DNA of 64,000 nt. Source: Phenylobacterium zucineum HLK1 (GTDB lineage Bacteria > Pseudomonadota > Alphaproteobacteria > Caulobacterales > Caulobacteraceae). The notes below the pieces were generated by a model. The model was not told the origin of the DNA. It saw nothing but the letters and a program-made list of their open reading frames with translations, and searched no databases. Where the stretch lies: assembly GCF_000017265.1 (NCBI RefSeq), contig NC_011143.1, positions 248,001 through 312,000 on the forward strand, given 5' to 3'. The translations under genes were made by a program, and so were the position numbers. Shown here piece by piece: positions 28,846 through 37,708 of this stretch (positions are counted from its first letter, which is position 1; each line of letters opens with the position of its first letter).

Positions 28846-29035
28846 TATGAGCGCCCGGCGATGAGCGACCGGTAGTGATGGTGGAATGACTTAAAGTTTG
28901 CCTTTCGCTTACCTCCGCGTGTTAATCGCCTCGGCAATCACCCTGGGGACGTGCAGTCTCTTGAGCGCCGAAGTGTACTTGGAGCAAAGCTGTCCAGCGC
29001 GACCGCGTGAGCAGTGTTGAGGAGGCGCGAGACAA

Positions 29036-29473
29036 ATGATCGACGCACCGAACCCGGTTGACGTTCATGTCGGCCGACGTGTGCGCCTGCGGCGCAGGGA
29101 ACTTGGCGTCAGCCAAGCCTGGCTTGCAGATCGTCTGGGGCTGACCTTTCAGCAGATCCAGAAATACGAGCGCGGCGCAAACCGCATCAGCGCCTCCAAG
29201 CTTTACGCGATCGCCAAGCTCCTCGAGGTCCCGATCACCTATTTTTTCGAGGGCTTGGATGACCCGGCCACGCCGACGGGACGGCAATACGCCCAAGCCT
29301 TCACCGGCGTCGTCGAAGAGCTGCTCGCCGAGCCCAACGGTCCGCAGCTGGCCGAAGCCTTTCTAAGCATCCGCCGGCGCAGCATCCGCAAAGGGCTCGC
29401 CGAGCTCGCGCCGGCGATCGCGGCGAACGACCAGGCCCAGGCGCCGGACAATGACCGTGAGGCCGCCCAATGA
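29036..29473 (+). CDS. XRE-family HTH regulator (SinR-like)
   Basis: This 145-residue protein has an HTH (LGVSQAWLADRLGLTFQQIQKYERG, residues 24-48) of the type common in alphaproteobacteria, where members regulate stress and exopolysaccharide genes. The C-terminal half is helical. It overlaps the next gene by ATGA. Target genes are unknown. Confidence 0.86.
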   Translation: MIDAPNPVDVHVGRRVRLRRRELGVSQAWLADRLGLTFQQIQKYERGANRISASKLYAIAKLLEVPITYFFEGLDDPATPTGRQYAQAFTGVVEELLAEPNGPQLAEAFLSIRRRSIRKGLAELAPAIAANDQAQAPDNDREAAQ

Positions 29474-29625
29474 CCTGGCGCGACGCCCTTCTTATCGCGC
29501 CGATCGTCTTCGTCGGCCTGATAGTGTCCGCGTTCGGGCTCTTTCCCGACGATAGGCGTGATTGGACGCTCTGGGCCAGCACCGCCGCCTCGGCCGCCTC
29601 GGCCGCCTCGATCAAGCCCCGTTGA
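29470..29625 (+). CDS. Tiny membrane protein coupled to XRE gene
   Basis: This is a 51-residue frame starting in the ATGA overlap with the XRE stop. One transmembrane helix (ALLIAPIVFVGLIVSAFGLF) is followed by a WTLWAS segment and an Ala/Ser run. Position and coupling favour a real gene. The family is unknown. Confidence 0.5.
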   Translation: MTWRDALLIAPIVFVGLIVSAFGLFPDDRRDWTLWASTAASAASAASIKPR

Positions 29626-29708
29626 TCGCCGCAAACCGACACTTCAGGGCGCCCCCCGTCCTGGAGCCGGCTATGCCGACGCTTCGGGCTCGGCGTAGGA
29701 CCGCCGCT

Positions 29709-30071
29709 TCAGCGGTCTGCGGCCGGGGCGAAGTCGACGATTTCGCCAGCGCCGTCGCGTACGACAACGCGGAACGAGACGCGCCGCCCAACGCGGGCTT
29801 CGTCGACCAGTGTCCGCCGCGCGCGGAAGGTCATGACCATGGCCGGCCAGTCGGAGGCGGTGAGCTAGTGGTGTCGTATGGCGATCGTCAGGCGGACGGG
29901 ATCGACGGCGACGATCTCGTCCTCTCCGGCTTCGCTGCCGAATTCCGAGAGAATGGGGCCGACCGAAGTCCCATGGTCGGGGTCGATGCGCGCGATGCGG
30001 GCGTGGTCAAGAGCCTCGGGCGTCCCGTTGACAGTGGAGCGGTCACAGGCGCTCATCGACAAGGCTGACAT
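29709..30071 (-). pseudogene. CusF-like lipoprotein with in-frame amber codon
   Basis: The frame starts at ATG 30071 with a short lipobox-like SMSAC. A CusF fold is recognisable in EIVAVDPVRLTIAIRHH, then SDWPAMVMTF and VSFRVVVRDGAGEIVDFAPA. A TAG at 29865-29867 interrupts it just before the copper-binding WPAM motif. The frame stays open on both sides of the stop, so a single nonsense change is the simplest explanation. Metal specificity would follow copper-type CusF, but the copy is dead without suppression. Confidence 0.72.
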
Positions 30072-30143
30072 CGCGATCGGCAGGAGGCTGTGACTTGGCC
30101 TTGGCTTGCGACGTCGCGGCAGACCTCCTCGACGATGAGGGGA

Positions 30144-30581
30144 CTAGGACCGCGGGGCATCGGGTTCATGGTGCTTGCAGAGGGCGTGGTCACTGAGCAC
30201 CTCGATGACCCGGCAGTCGGCCGCCTGCCCACGGCAGGCGGAGTCCACCATCCGCTTCAGTTCGGCCCGCAGCGCCTGCAGCTGCCGGATCTTCACCGTA
30301 ACGGCCTCGAGCTGCTGTGCGGCCAGGACATTTGCCTGTTCACACGAGCGGTTGGGATGATCCGAAAGGTCCAAGAGGTCGCGGATGGCCTCGACCGAAA
30401 AACCCAGTTGGCGCGCGTGCTTGATGAAGCCCAGCCGGTCCACCGTCGCCTGGTCGTACACGCGCCGGTCGTTCGCCGTCCGCACCGGATCGGGAAGTAG
30501 CCCGATCCCTTCGTAGAACCGGATGGTCGGGACCTTGACCCCCGTGGCCTTCGCCAAGCCACCGATCGGCATCATCGACAT
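30144..30581 (-). CDS. MerR-family heavy-metal regulator (Zn/Cd/Pb type)
   Basis: This is a 145-residue MerR protein with a winged HTH (IRFYEGIGLLPDP, residues 21-33), a dimer helix and a metal region. That region holds SCEQA near residue 79, DSACRGQAADC near 113-121, and CKHHEPDA near the C-terminus. The cysteine and histidine pattern is that of the ZntR/PbrR/CadR branch rather than CueR. It is transcribed away from the CDF gene across a perfect dyad. It probably senses Zn, Cd, Pb or Co; which one is not clear. Confidence 0.88.
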   Translation of the reverse strand: MSMMPIGGLAKATGVKVPTIRFYEGIGLLPDPVRTANDRRVYDQATVDRLGFIKHARQLGFSVEAIRDLLDLSDHPNRSCEQANVLAAQQLEAVTVKIRQLQALRAELKRMVDSACRGQAADCRVIEVLSDHALCKHHEPDAPRS

Positions 30582-30615
30582 CGTCAGCTCCGAAACCTGG
30601 CGCCCAAATAAGCAC

Positions 30616-30646
30616 TTGATCCTCTACCTACTAGAGGATGCAGGCT
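30616..30646 (+). promoter_or_regulatory. MerR-type operator/promoter of the CDF gene
   Basis: A perfect 21-bp dyad ATCCTCTA-CCTAC-TAGAGGAT lies at 30619-30639. TTGATC (30616-30621) is the -35 element. A 19-bp spacer leads to a weak -10 (CAGGCT, 30641-30646). Predicted transcription starts close to 30653, the first plausible ATG of the transporter. Confidence 0.82.
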
Positions 30647-30652
30647 GGCGAA

Positions 30653-31366
30653 ATGTCCTCCTGTTCCTCAGGCCCTGCTCAACTCCAGGCCGCCGGCTCC
30701 GCCGGGTGCTGCGGCGCTACCATGGTCTTCGACGGCGCGTCGCCGGCCTATCGGCGGGTCCTGGCTTGCGTGATCGCGATCAACCTGATCGGGTTCGGCG
30801 TCGTGGCCGTGGGCGCTCTGCTGGCGGGTTCCGCGGCGCTGGCGGCGAACACCCTCGACTTCGCCGCCGATGCGGGCACCTACGCCCTGAGCCTCTGGGC
30901 CATCGGCAAGAGCGCGCAGGTCCGGGCCGCCGCCGCGCTCTTCAAAGGCGGCAGCTTGGCGGTGATGGCGCTGGCGATCCTCGGCTTCGCCGTGTGGCGC
31001 GCCCTGACGGGCGCAATGCCCGACGCAGGGGCGATCACTGGACTGGGCCTCTTCGGCGCCGCGGCCAACCTCGTGGCGGCCCTGCTGTTGGTGCGATACC
31101 GCCAGGGCGACGCGAACGTGCGCTCGGTCTGGCTCTGCACCCGGAACGACCTGATCCAGTGCGTCGCCGTCGCGGCGACCGGGCTGGTCGTCGCGCTGAC
31201 CGGCTCGCGTTGGCCGGACCTTGCTGTCGGCGTGCTGCTTGCAGCCGTCTTCCTGCGCTCGGCTTGGCAGATCACCGCGCAAGCCCTGCGTGAGTCCAAG
31301 CCCGAAGGCCGCGGCGGGCAGGGTGATACTATAACACATTCCCCTTCCGCAGTGGGCCCGGTATAG
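30653..31366 (+). CDS. CDF-like cation transporter with Cys-rich N-terminus
   Basis: This membrane protein of 237 residues has about six helices, of the CDF superfamily. The N-terminus holds a cysteine cluster (MSSCSS, GCCGAT). TM2 carries LDFAADAGTY and TM5 RNDLIQCVAV, the metal-site positions of this subgroup. No C-terminal cytosolic CDF domain follows, so it belongs to the short cation-transporter branch. The ATG at 30653 is preferred over 30638, which lies inside the operator. It should export divalent metal under the divergent MerR protein. An ATG near 30721 would drop the cysteines. Confidence 0.8.
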   Translation: MSSCSSGPAQLQAAGSAGCCGATMVFDGASPAYRRVLACVIAINLIGFGVVAVGALLAGSAALAANTLDFAADAGTYALSLWAIGKSAQVRAAAALFKGGSLAVMALAILGFAVWRALTGAMPDAGAITGLGLFGAAANLVAALLLVRYRQGDANVRSVWLCTRNDLIQCVAVAATGLVVALTGSRWPDLAVGVLLAAVFLRSAWQITAQALRESKPEGRGGQGDTITHSPSAVGPV

Positions 31367-31515
31367 AGACCATGATGATCGGGACGGCGATCCGCTGCGA
31401 AGCCTTCTGGGCAAGCGCGCCAACCCCCCACCTTTCGGCGGGGGATGCGCCGCGCGTGGTCAGGCGGCAGACGCGCTCAGCCGTTCGCGGCCGGCCAGTC
31501 CGACAGGATCAGTGG

Positions 31516-31851
31516 ATGCGCCTAGCATTGGCCTGGGCGCTTGCCTTTGCGCTGTGCCTGACGACGATCGTTTCGGGCGCGGCCGCGCACGAGACGGTCG
31601 AACTGGGCGCAGCGCCGGCCGCCGTCGAGGCGCTCAAGATCACCGACGCGCCGTCGAAGCAAGAAGCGCCCAAGAAGCTCCTCTTCGCCATGGTCTGCAC
31701 GGGCCATTGCGCTGCGCATGCCTTCGCGATGCCTTCGACGGCGGCGGCGCCGGTTCTCGTACCCGTGGTGCGAGCGGGATGGCCTGTGCTGGACGATCAG
31801 TGGGCGCAGGTGACGCGCCCGTCGCGCTTGGAGCGGCCCCCCCGAGCCTGA
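31516..31851 (+). CDS. Small secreted protein ending in ERPPRA, czc copy 1
   Basis: This is a 111-residue protein with a signal helix (residues 4-25, ending GAAA), a polar linker, a short CTGHCAAHAF motif and a C-terminal WAQVTRPSRLERPPRA. ATG 31516 gives the best signal peptide; the longer upstream frame lacks one. It lies 65 bases before czcC and probably belongs to the same transcript. The last 35 residues and the downstream DNA are near-identical to the copy at 49078. The C-x3-C-x2-H motif suggests metal sensing or binding in the periplasm by inference. Confidence 0.7.
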   Translation: MRLALAWALAFALCLTTIVSGAAAHETVELGAAPAAVEALKITDAPSKQEAPKKLLFAMVCTGHCAAHAFAMPSTAAAPVLVPVVRAGWPVLDDQWAQVTRPSRLERPPRA

Positions 31852-33316
31852 TGCGGACCTCGGCGCCGTTCGGCGCCTGACGCCTTGCATCTGGATCATC
31901 GGGGATAACGACTTTCATGACACTCATCATGCGCGGGCGGCTGCGGTATGCGGCCGTGAGCGCGGCGGCGATCCTGGGCGCGTGGGCGTCGGGACGCGGC
32001 GCGGCGGCCGAACCGGCCCCGCCTTACCGGGACCTGCTGGCCCAGGCGCAGTCGAGCGCGCCCCGGCTAGCCGAAGCCGAAGCCGGCGTGCGCCAGGCCC
32101 AGGGCCTGGCCCGCCAGGCGGCGGCGCGGCCGAACCCGACCGCAGCGGTCGAGATGGAGAACTTCAACGGCTCCGGTCCCTATCGGGGCACGGGCGCGGC
32201 CGAGACGACGTTCTCCGTTGGCCTGCCGATCGAGCTCGGCGGCAAGCGCGGCGCGCGGATCGCCGCCGGGCGGGCCGGGGTCGATGCGGCGCGCGCCCGG
32301 CTCGCCCAGGCGCGGGCCGACTACGCCTTCGAGCTGGCCGCCGCCTACGCCGAGGCCGAGGCCGCCGAGCGGCGGGTGACGCTGGCGCAGGAGTCGCTGA
32401 CCCTGGCGGAGGAAGACCTGCGCGCCGCCCGGGCGCTGGTGGAAGCCGGCAAGGAAGCCGAGCTGCGCAGCCTGCAGGCCCAGGCCGGCGTGACCTCGGC
32501 GCGGGCGGCCCTGGATGCGGCCCGCACCGCCCGCGCCAGCGCCTTCGCCCGGCTGACGGCGCTCGCCGGCTCCCCGGCGCCGTTCACCGCCCTTGCCGAA
32601 AGCCTGCTGCCGCGGCCGACGCCGGCGAACCTCGAGCGCACCATCGACGCCCTGTCGGTGCCGGCCGTGGTCGCCGCCCAGGCCGAGCGGGAAGCCGCCG
32701 CGCGGCGGGTGCGGGTGGAGCGCACGCGCGCCGTTCCCGACGTCACCGTCTCGGCCGGCGTGCGCCGCTTCAGCGGCGACGACTCCAGCGCCGTGGTGGC
32801 CGGGGTCTCCGTGCCCATCCCGGTGTTCGACCAGAACCGCGGCAACGTCAACGCCGCCCAGGGCGAGCTGCTGGCGGCCGAGGCGCGGCTGAACGCGGCG
32901 CGGCTGGACGCCGAGGCGGAGCTGCGCACCGCGCTCTTCCAGGTGGAGGCGGCCGAGACCCGGGTCGCCGCCGCCGTCGAGACCGAGGCCACCGCGGCCG
33001 AGGCCTACCGGCTCACCCGCATCGCCTATGAGGCCGGCAAGTCGCCGCTCGTCGAACTGACCAATGCGCGCCGGGCCCTGGCCGAGGCGCGCACCCAAAC
33101 CATCGAAGCCCAGCTGCAGCGCCTGCGCGCCGAAGCGGGCCTGGCGCGGCTGCAGGGCCGCGCCCCCTTCGGAGTCTCCTGATGCCCCGCAAATCCCTCG
33201 CCGCCGGCGCCAACCGCAACTGGCTGCTCGCCGGCGCCGCCCTCGTCGCCGCCACCGGCATCGGCTTCACCGCCGCCAAGCTCACCAGTCCCAAACCGCC
33301 AACCGCTGCCGAAGCG
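31762..33316 (+). repeat. Long direct repeat, copy 1 (secreted-protein tail, czcC, czcB start)
   Basis: About 1555 bp is near-identical to 49411-50964 in the same orientation. It spans the end of the small secreted protein, all of czcC and the first 40 codons or so of czcB. The CzcC products differ at about 9 of 421 residues by eye. Confidence 0.9.
31917..33182 (+). CDS. czcC: CzcC outer-membrane efflux protein, copy 1
   Basis: This is a 421-residue TolC-fold protein with a signal peptide ending near residue 29 (GAAAEP). Two Ala/Glu/Arg-rich outer-membrane-efflux repeats end at LQGRAPFGVS. It is the channel of the CzcCBA tripartite pump for zinc, cadmium and cobalt. The stop overlaps the czcB start (TGATG). 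It is almost identical to 49565-50830, far closer than the downstream pump genes are to each other. Confidence 0.93.
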   Translation: MTLIMRGRLRYAAVSAAAILGAWASGRGAAAEPAPPYRDLLAQAQSSAPRLAEAEAGVRQAQGLARQAAARPNPTAAVEMENFNGSGPYRGTGAAETTFSVGLPIELGGKRGARIAAGRAGVDAARARLAQARADYAFELAAAYAEAEAAERRVTLAQESLTLAEEDLRAARALVEAGKEAELRSLQAQAGVTSARAALDAARTARASAFARLTALAGSPAPFTALAESLLPRPTPANLERTIDALSVPAVVAAQAEREAAARRVRVERTRAVPDVTVSAGVRRFSGDDSSAVVAGVSVPIPVFDQNRGNVNAAQGELLAAEARLNAARLDAEAELRTALFQVEAAETRVAAAVETEATAAEAYRLTRIAYEAGKSPLVELTNARRALAEARTQTIEAQLQRLRAEAGLARLQGRAPFGVS

Positions 33317-34369
33317 TCCGCAGAAAAGGGCGAGGCGGCAGGGGCGGCGCATGCGGCCGACACCCTGGTCATGGGTCCGGAACGGATCACCGCTTCGGGC
33401 GTGCAGGTGCAGACGGTAGCCACCAGCGGGATCGCCGGCGAAATCGTCGCCCAGGCTACCGTCGAGGCCGAGCCGTCCGGGCAGGCGGCGCTGACCGCCC
33501 GCGCGGCGGGCTCCATTGCGCGGATCAACAAGCGTCTGGGTGACCCGGTCCGCGCCGGCGAGACCCTGGCCCTCGTCGAAAGCCGCGAAGCCGCTCAGAT
33601 CGCCGCCGATCGCGCCACCGCGACGGCTCGCGCCGAGCTCGCGCGCAAGGTGGCGGCCCGGGAGCGGCGGCTCTTCGAGCAGAAGGTCAGCCCCAGGCAG
33701 GACTATGAGACGGCGCAGGCGGAGCTTGTCGCCGCCGAGGCGGAGGCCAGGCGCGCCGCGACCGCCGCGGGCGCGGCCGACGTCTCGCGCGATGGACGCT
33801 ATGTGGCGGTGATCAGCCCGATCAGCGGACGCATCACGGCGATGAACGCAAGCCTGGGCGCCTTCGTGCAGCCCGAGACGGAGCTCTTCCGCATCGCCGA
33901 TCCAAGCCGCATCCAGGTTGAGGCGGCGGTGACGGCCATGGATGCGCGACGCATCCAGCCGGGTGACCAAGCCGTGATCGAGACGACCAGCGGGGAGACG
34001 CGCTCCGCCGTCGTGCGCTCGGTGACGCCTGGCGTCAACGAACAGACCCGGTCGGCCACCGTCGTCCTGTCGCTGGCCGGAGGGGGCGGGGTGCTCCAGC
34101 CGGGCCAGCTGGTGCGGGCGCGTATCGTTTCCCGGCAGTCCGCCACCACCGGCATCGTCGTGCCCGAGGAGGCTGTGCAGACCGTTGAAGGTCGCGACGC
34201 GGTGTTCGTGCGCACGGCGAAGGGCTTTCGGGTGCAGCCCGTGACGGTGGGCCAACGCACCGGCGGCCGGGTCGAGATCCTGCAGGGGCTGAGGGGCGGC
34301 GAGGCTGTCGCCACCCGGAACGCCTTCCTGCTGAAGGCCGAGCTCGGCAAGAGCGCGGAAGAAGAATGA
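33182..34369 (+). CDS. czcB: CzcB membrane-fusion protein, copy 1
   Basis: This 395-residue RND adaptor has an N-terminal anchor (NWLLAGAALVAATGIGF), then lipoyl and hairpin domains and a beta-barrel domain (RIADPSRIQVEAAVT). The short acidic linker after the anchor (about residues 38-55) lacks the long His-rich stretch seen in copy 2. The hairpin region (residues about 95-170) is almost identical to copy 2 while the rest is diverged. It links CzcA to CzcC. Confidence 0.92.
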   Translation: MPRKSLAAGANRNWLLAGAALVAATGIGFTAAKLTSPKPPTAAEASAEKGEAAGAAHAADTLVMGPERITASGVQVQTVATSGIAGEIVAQATVEAEPSGQAALTARAAGSIARINKRLGDPVRAGETLALVESREAAQIAADRATATARAELARKVAARERRLFEQKVSPRQDYETAQAELVAAEAEARRAATAAGAADVSRDGRYVAVISPISGRITAMNASLGAFVQPETELFRIADPSRIQVEAAVTAMDARRIQPGDQAVIETTSGETRSAVVRSVTPGVNEQTRSATVVLSLAGGGGVLQPGQLVRARIVSRQSATTGIVVPEEAVQTVEGRDAVFVRTAKGFRVQPVTVGQRTGGRVEILQGLRGGEAVATRNAFLLKAELGKSAEEE

Positions 34370-34400
34370 GCCTCCCCATCACGTCTGGAGACATGCCGAA

Positions 34401-37400
34401 ATGATCGGCCGCATCCTATCCATGTCGGTGAAGGGGCGTTGGTACGTCCTTGTCCTGACCCTCATCATCGCCGGTCTCGGCGTCTGGCAGCTGGCGAAGC
34501 TGCCGATCGACGCGGTGCCGGACATCACCAACAAGCAGGTGCAGATCAACTCGGTGGCGCCCGCGCTGTCGCCGGTAGAGATCGAAAAGCGCGTCACCTT
34601 CCCCATCGAGACGGCGCTCGCCGGCATTCCCGGTCTGGAGTCGACGCGGTCGATATCGCGCAACGGATTCAGCCAAGTCTCGGCGGTCTTCAAGGAAAGC
34701 ACCGACCTCTACTTCGCCCGCCAGCAGGTGGCGGAGCGGCTGACCCAGGCGCGCGACACCCTCCCGGCCGGCGTGCAGCCCCAGATCGGTCCGGTCACGA
34801 CCGGCCTGGGCGAGGTCTACATGTACACCGTCGAGTTCGCCAATCCGGGCGGCAGGGGCGCGAAGGTCAAGGATGGCGCCCCGGGATGGCAGTCCGACGG
34901 TTCTTATCTGACTCCGGAGGGCGAGCGGCTGAGCGACCCTGTGGCGCAGGCCGGTTATCTCCGCACTGTTCAGGACTGGATCATCCGGCCGCAGCTGCGC
35001 ACCGTGAACGGCGTGGCCGGGATCGACTCCATCGGCGGCTACGAGAAGCAATACGTCGTGGAACCCGACCCGGCGAAGCTGGCCGCCTACGGCGTCTCCT
35101 ATACGGAGCTGGCGAAGGCTCTGGAAGCGGCCAACCTCTCCGTTGGCGCGAACTTCATCCAGCGGGCCGGTGAAGCCTATCTGGTGCGGGCCGACGCCCG
35201 GGTCCGGACGCTGGACGAGATCGCCAACGCGGTGATCGCCACCCGCCAGACCGTGCCGGTGACGGTCAAGGATGTGGCCACGGTTCGCGTGGGCGGGGAT
35301 CTGCGCACGGGCGCGGCCACCAAGAACGGCCAGGAAACCGTCGTGGGCACGGCGCTCATGCTGATCGGCGAGAACAGCCGGACCGTCGCCAAGGCCGTCG
35401 GCGAGAAGCTCAACGAGGTGAAGAAGTCGCTGCCGCCCGGGGTCGTGGTCAATGTGGGCCTCGACCGCTCCGTGCTGGTGAACGCCACCATTGGGACCGT
35501 GGAGCGGAACCTCACGGAGGGCGCCATTCTCGTGGCGGCCACCCTGTTCCTGCTGCTCGGCAATGTGCGGGCGGCCTTCATCGCCGTGCTGATCATTCCC
35601 TTCTCATTCCTGATGATGGCGATCGGGATGAACAGCCTGGGCGTGCCCGGCAACCTGATGAGCCTAGGGGCGCTCGACTTCGGCCTGATCGTCGACGGCA
35701 CGGTGATCATCATCGAGAACTGTCTGCTGCGGCTCGCGGAGCGACAGCACCATGAGAACCGGCTGCTGAACCTGAACGAGCGCCTCGAGACGGTCCTTCA
35801 CGCCTCGCAGGAGATGATCCGCCCCACCGTCTACGGGCAGGCGATCATCTTCCTCGTCTTCGCTCCGCTGCTGACCTTCACCGGCGTCGAGGGGAAGACC
35901 TTCTCCCCCATGGCCATCACCATCATGCTGGCGCTGGCGGCGGCGTTCATCCTCTCGCTCACCTTCGTGCCGGCCATGGTGGCCATCCTTATGCGCGGCA
36001 AGGTCGCCGAGAAGGAAGTCCGGATCATTCAGTGGCTGAAGGTTCGCTACGAACCCCTCCTGGCGCGCTCACTCGCGCGGCCGTGGCCGTTCATTGGCGC
36101 CGGGGTCGCCGTCTTCCTGCTGAGTGGGGTGGTGTTCACCACGCTTGGGCAGGAATTCATCCCGACCCTGGACGAGAAGAACATCGCCCTCGGCGCCTTG
36201 AAGATCCCCTCCACGTCGCTCGAGCAATCCAAGACCATGCAGCAGCAGGTGGAGCGGGCGGTCGCCTCGCTGCCGGAGGTCCAGATGACCTTCTCCAAGA
36301 CCGGCACCGCCGAGGTCGCCACCGACCCCATGCCGGTCAACCAGTCCGACAGCTTCGTCATCCTGAAGCCCAGCGAGGAGTGGCCGAAGGGGGTCACCAC
36401 GAAGGAACAGGTGGCTGAGCGGATCCTCAAGAAGGTCGAGCCGCTGCTCGGCAACAGCTACGAGATCACCCAGCCGATCCAGATGCGCTTCAACGAGCTC
36501 ATCGCTGGCGTGCGGGGCGATGTCGCCATCAAGCTCTACGGCGACGATCTCGACAAGATGAGTGCCGCGGCTGGCAAGATCGGCTTGGTGCTGCAGGGAA
36601 TCCAAGGCGCCGAGGGCGTGCGCGTCGAGCAGACCGCTGGCGCGCCCACCCTGGACGTCCGGTTCGACCGCGCCGCCATCGCCCGTTTCGGCCTGACCGT
36701 CGAGGAGGTGGCCGACACGCTCGCCACGGCGCTCGGCGGCCGCGAGGCCGGCGCGGTGTTCGAGGGCGACCGCCGCTTCGACATCGTCGTGCGGGTGCCG
36801 ATGACGCAGCGCAACGACCTGGACAGCCTCGGAGCGACGCCCGTGATGCTGCCGTCTTCGGACGGCGCGCCCAGCCAGTCGGTTCCGCTGCGCCAGCTGG
36901 TGGAGCTGCGCTTCACCGACGGCCTCAACCAGGTGAGCCGTGAGAACGGCAAGCGCCGCGTCGTGATCCAGGTGAATGTGCGCGACCGCGACATCGGCTC
37001 GTTCGTCACCGAAGCGCGCAGCAAGGTCGAGGCCGTGGCCCTGCCAACCGGCTCCTACCTGCAGTGGGGCGGCCAATATGAGAACCTCCAGGCCGCCACC
37101 CAGCGCCTGAGCATTGTCGTGCCGCTGTGCTTCCTGGCGATCTTCGTCATCCTGTTCATGGCCCTGGGGGGGCTCGCCCGCGCCGTCGCGGTGTTCGCCG
37201 CCATCCCCCTCGGGCTGGCGGGCGGGGTGTTCGCGCTGGCCCTGACCGGGATCACCTTCTCGATCTCGGCGGCCGTGGGCTTCATCGTGCTGGCCGGCGT
37301 GGCGGTGCTCAACGGCCTGGTGGTGATGTCGAGTATCCGGCAGCGTCTCGACGAAGGCATGCCCGTCGCCAGGGCGATCTACGACGGCTCGGTCGAGCGG

Positions 37401-37643
37401 TTCCGGCCGGTGTTGATGACCGGCCTCGTTCCGGCCATCGGCTTCATCCCGATGGCGCTGGCCCACGGGACCGGCGCGGAGGTGCAGAAGCCGCTGGCCA
37501 TGGTGGTGATCGGGGGGCTGATCACCGCCACGCTGGTCACGCTGCTCGTGCTGCCCGCCATCTCCCAGCTCATCCTTAGCCTCGGGCGCAAGCCCGCGGC
37601 CGAGGGTGACCGTCCAGCAGCTCTCCAGCCCCAAGCGAGCTGA
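34401..37643 (+). CDS. czcA: CzcA-type HME-RND efflux pump, copy 1
   Basis: This is a 1080-residue heavy-metal RND transporter. The N-terminal porter has LPIDAVPDITNKQVQINSVAP. TM4 carries LGALDFGLIVDGTVIIIENCLLRLAERQ, matching the DFG-x-DG pattern of Zn/Cd/Co pumps. The C-terminal half has AVGFIVLAGVAVLNGLVVMS. It exports divalent cations from periplasm or cytoplasm. A strong hairpin follows at 37651. The closest relative in the window is 52096-55293, at clearly lower identity than the czcC pair. Confidence 0.94.
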   Translation: MIGRILSMSVKGRWYVLVLTLIIAGLGVWQLAKLPIDAVPDITNKQVQINSVAPALSPVEIEKRVTFPIETALAGIPGLESTRSISRNGFSQVSAVFKESTDLYFARQQVAERLTQARDTLPAGVQPQIGPVTTGLGEVYMYTVEFANPGGRGAKVKDGAPGWQSDGSYLTPEGERLSDPVAQAGYLRTVQDWIIRPQLRTVNGVAGIDSIGGYEKQYVVEPDPAKLAAYGVSYTELAKALEAANLSVGANFIQRAGEAYLVRADARVRTLDEIANAVIATRQTVPVTVKDVATVRVGGDLRTGAATKNGQETVVGTALMLIGENSRTVAKAVGEKLNEVKKSLPPGVVVNVGLDRSVLVNATIGTVERNLTEGAILVAATLFLLLGNVRAAFIAVLIIPFSFLMMAIGMNSLGVPGNLMSLGALDFGLIVDGTVIIIENCLLRLAERQHHENRLLNLNERLETVLHASQEMIRPTVYGQAIIFLVFAPLLTFTGVEGKTFSPMAITIMLALAAAFILSLTFVPAMVAILMRGKVAEKEVRIIQWLKVRYEPLLARSLARPWPFIGAGVAVFLLSGVVFTTLGQEFIPTLDEKNIALGALKIPSTSLEQSKTMQQQVERAVASLPEVQMTFSKTGTAEVATDPMPVNQSDSFVILKPSEEWPKGVTTKEQVAERILKKVEPLLGNSYEITQPIQMRFNELIAGVRGDVAIKLYGDDLDKMSAAAGKIGLVLQGIQGAEGVRVEQTAGAPTLDVRFDRAAIARFGLTVEEVADTLATALGGREAGAVFEGDRRFDIVVRVPMTQRNDLDSLGATPVMLPSSDGAPSQSVPLRQLVELRFTDGLNQVSRENGKRRVVIQVNVRDRDIGSFVTEARSKVEAVALPTGSYLQWGGQYENLQAATQRLSIVVPLCFLAIFVILFMALGGLARAVAVFAAIPLGLAGGVFALALTGITFSISAAVGFIVLAGVAVLNGLVVMSSIRQRLDEGMPVARAIYDGSVERFRPVLMTGLVPAIGFIPMALAHGTGAEVQKPLAMVVIGGLITATLVTLLVLPAISQLILSLGRKPAAEGDRPAALQPQAS

Positions 37644-37650
37644 CTGGACC

Positions 37651-37683
37651 CGCCGGCGCGGCTCCCCCCAGGCCGCGCCGGCG
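37651..37683 (+). terminator. Strong hairpin after czcA copy 1
   Basis: A perfect 12-bp stem CGCCGGCGCGGC/GCCGCGCCGGCG encloses a 9-base loop just after the czcA stop. There is no U-run, but the stem is very stable. Confidence 0.6.
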
Positions 37684-37708
37684 CCCACCTTCAAGAGGGA
37701 GGACAGCC

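Noticed and set aside
29865-29867. Amber codon in the CusF-like gene as pyrrolysine or programmed readthrough
   Set aside because: No pyl genes or readthrough context are visible; a simple nonsense mutation is enough.
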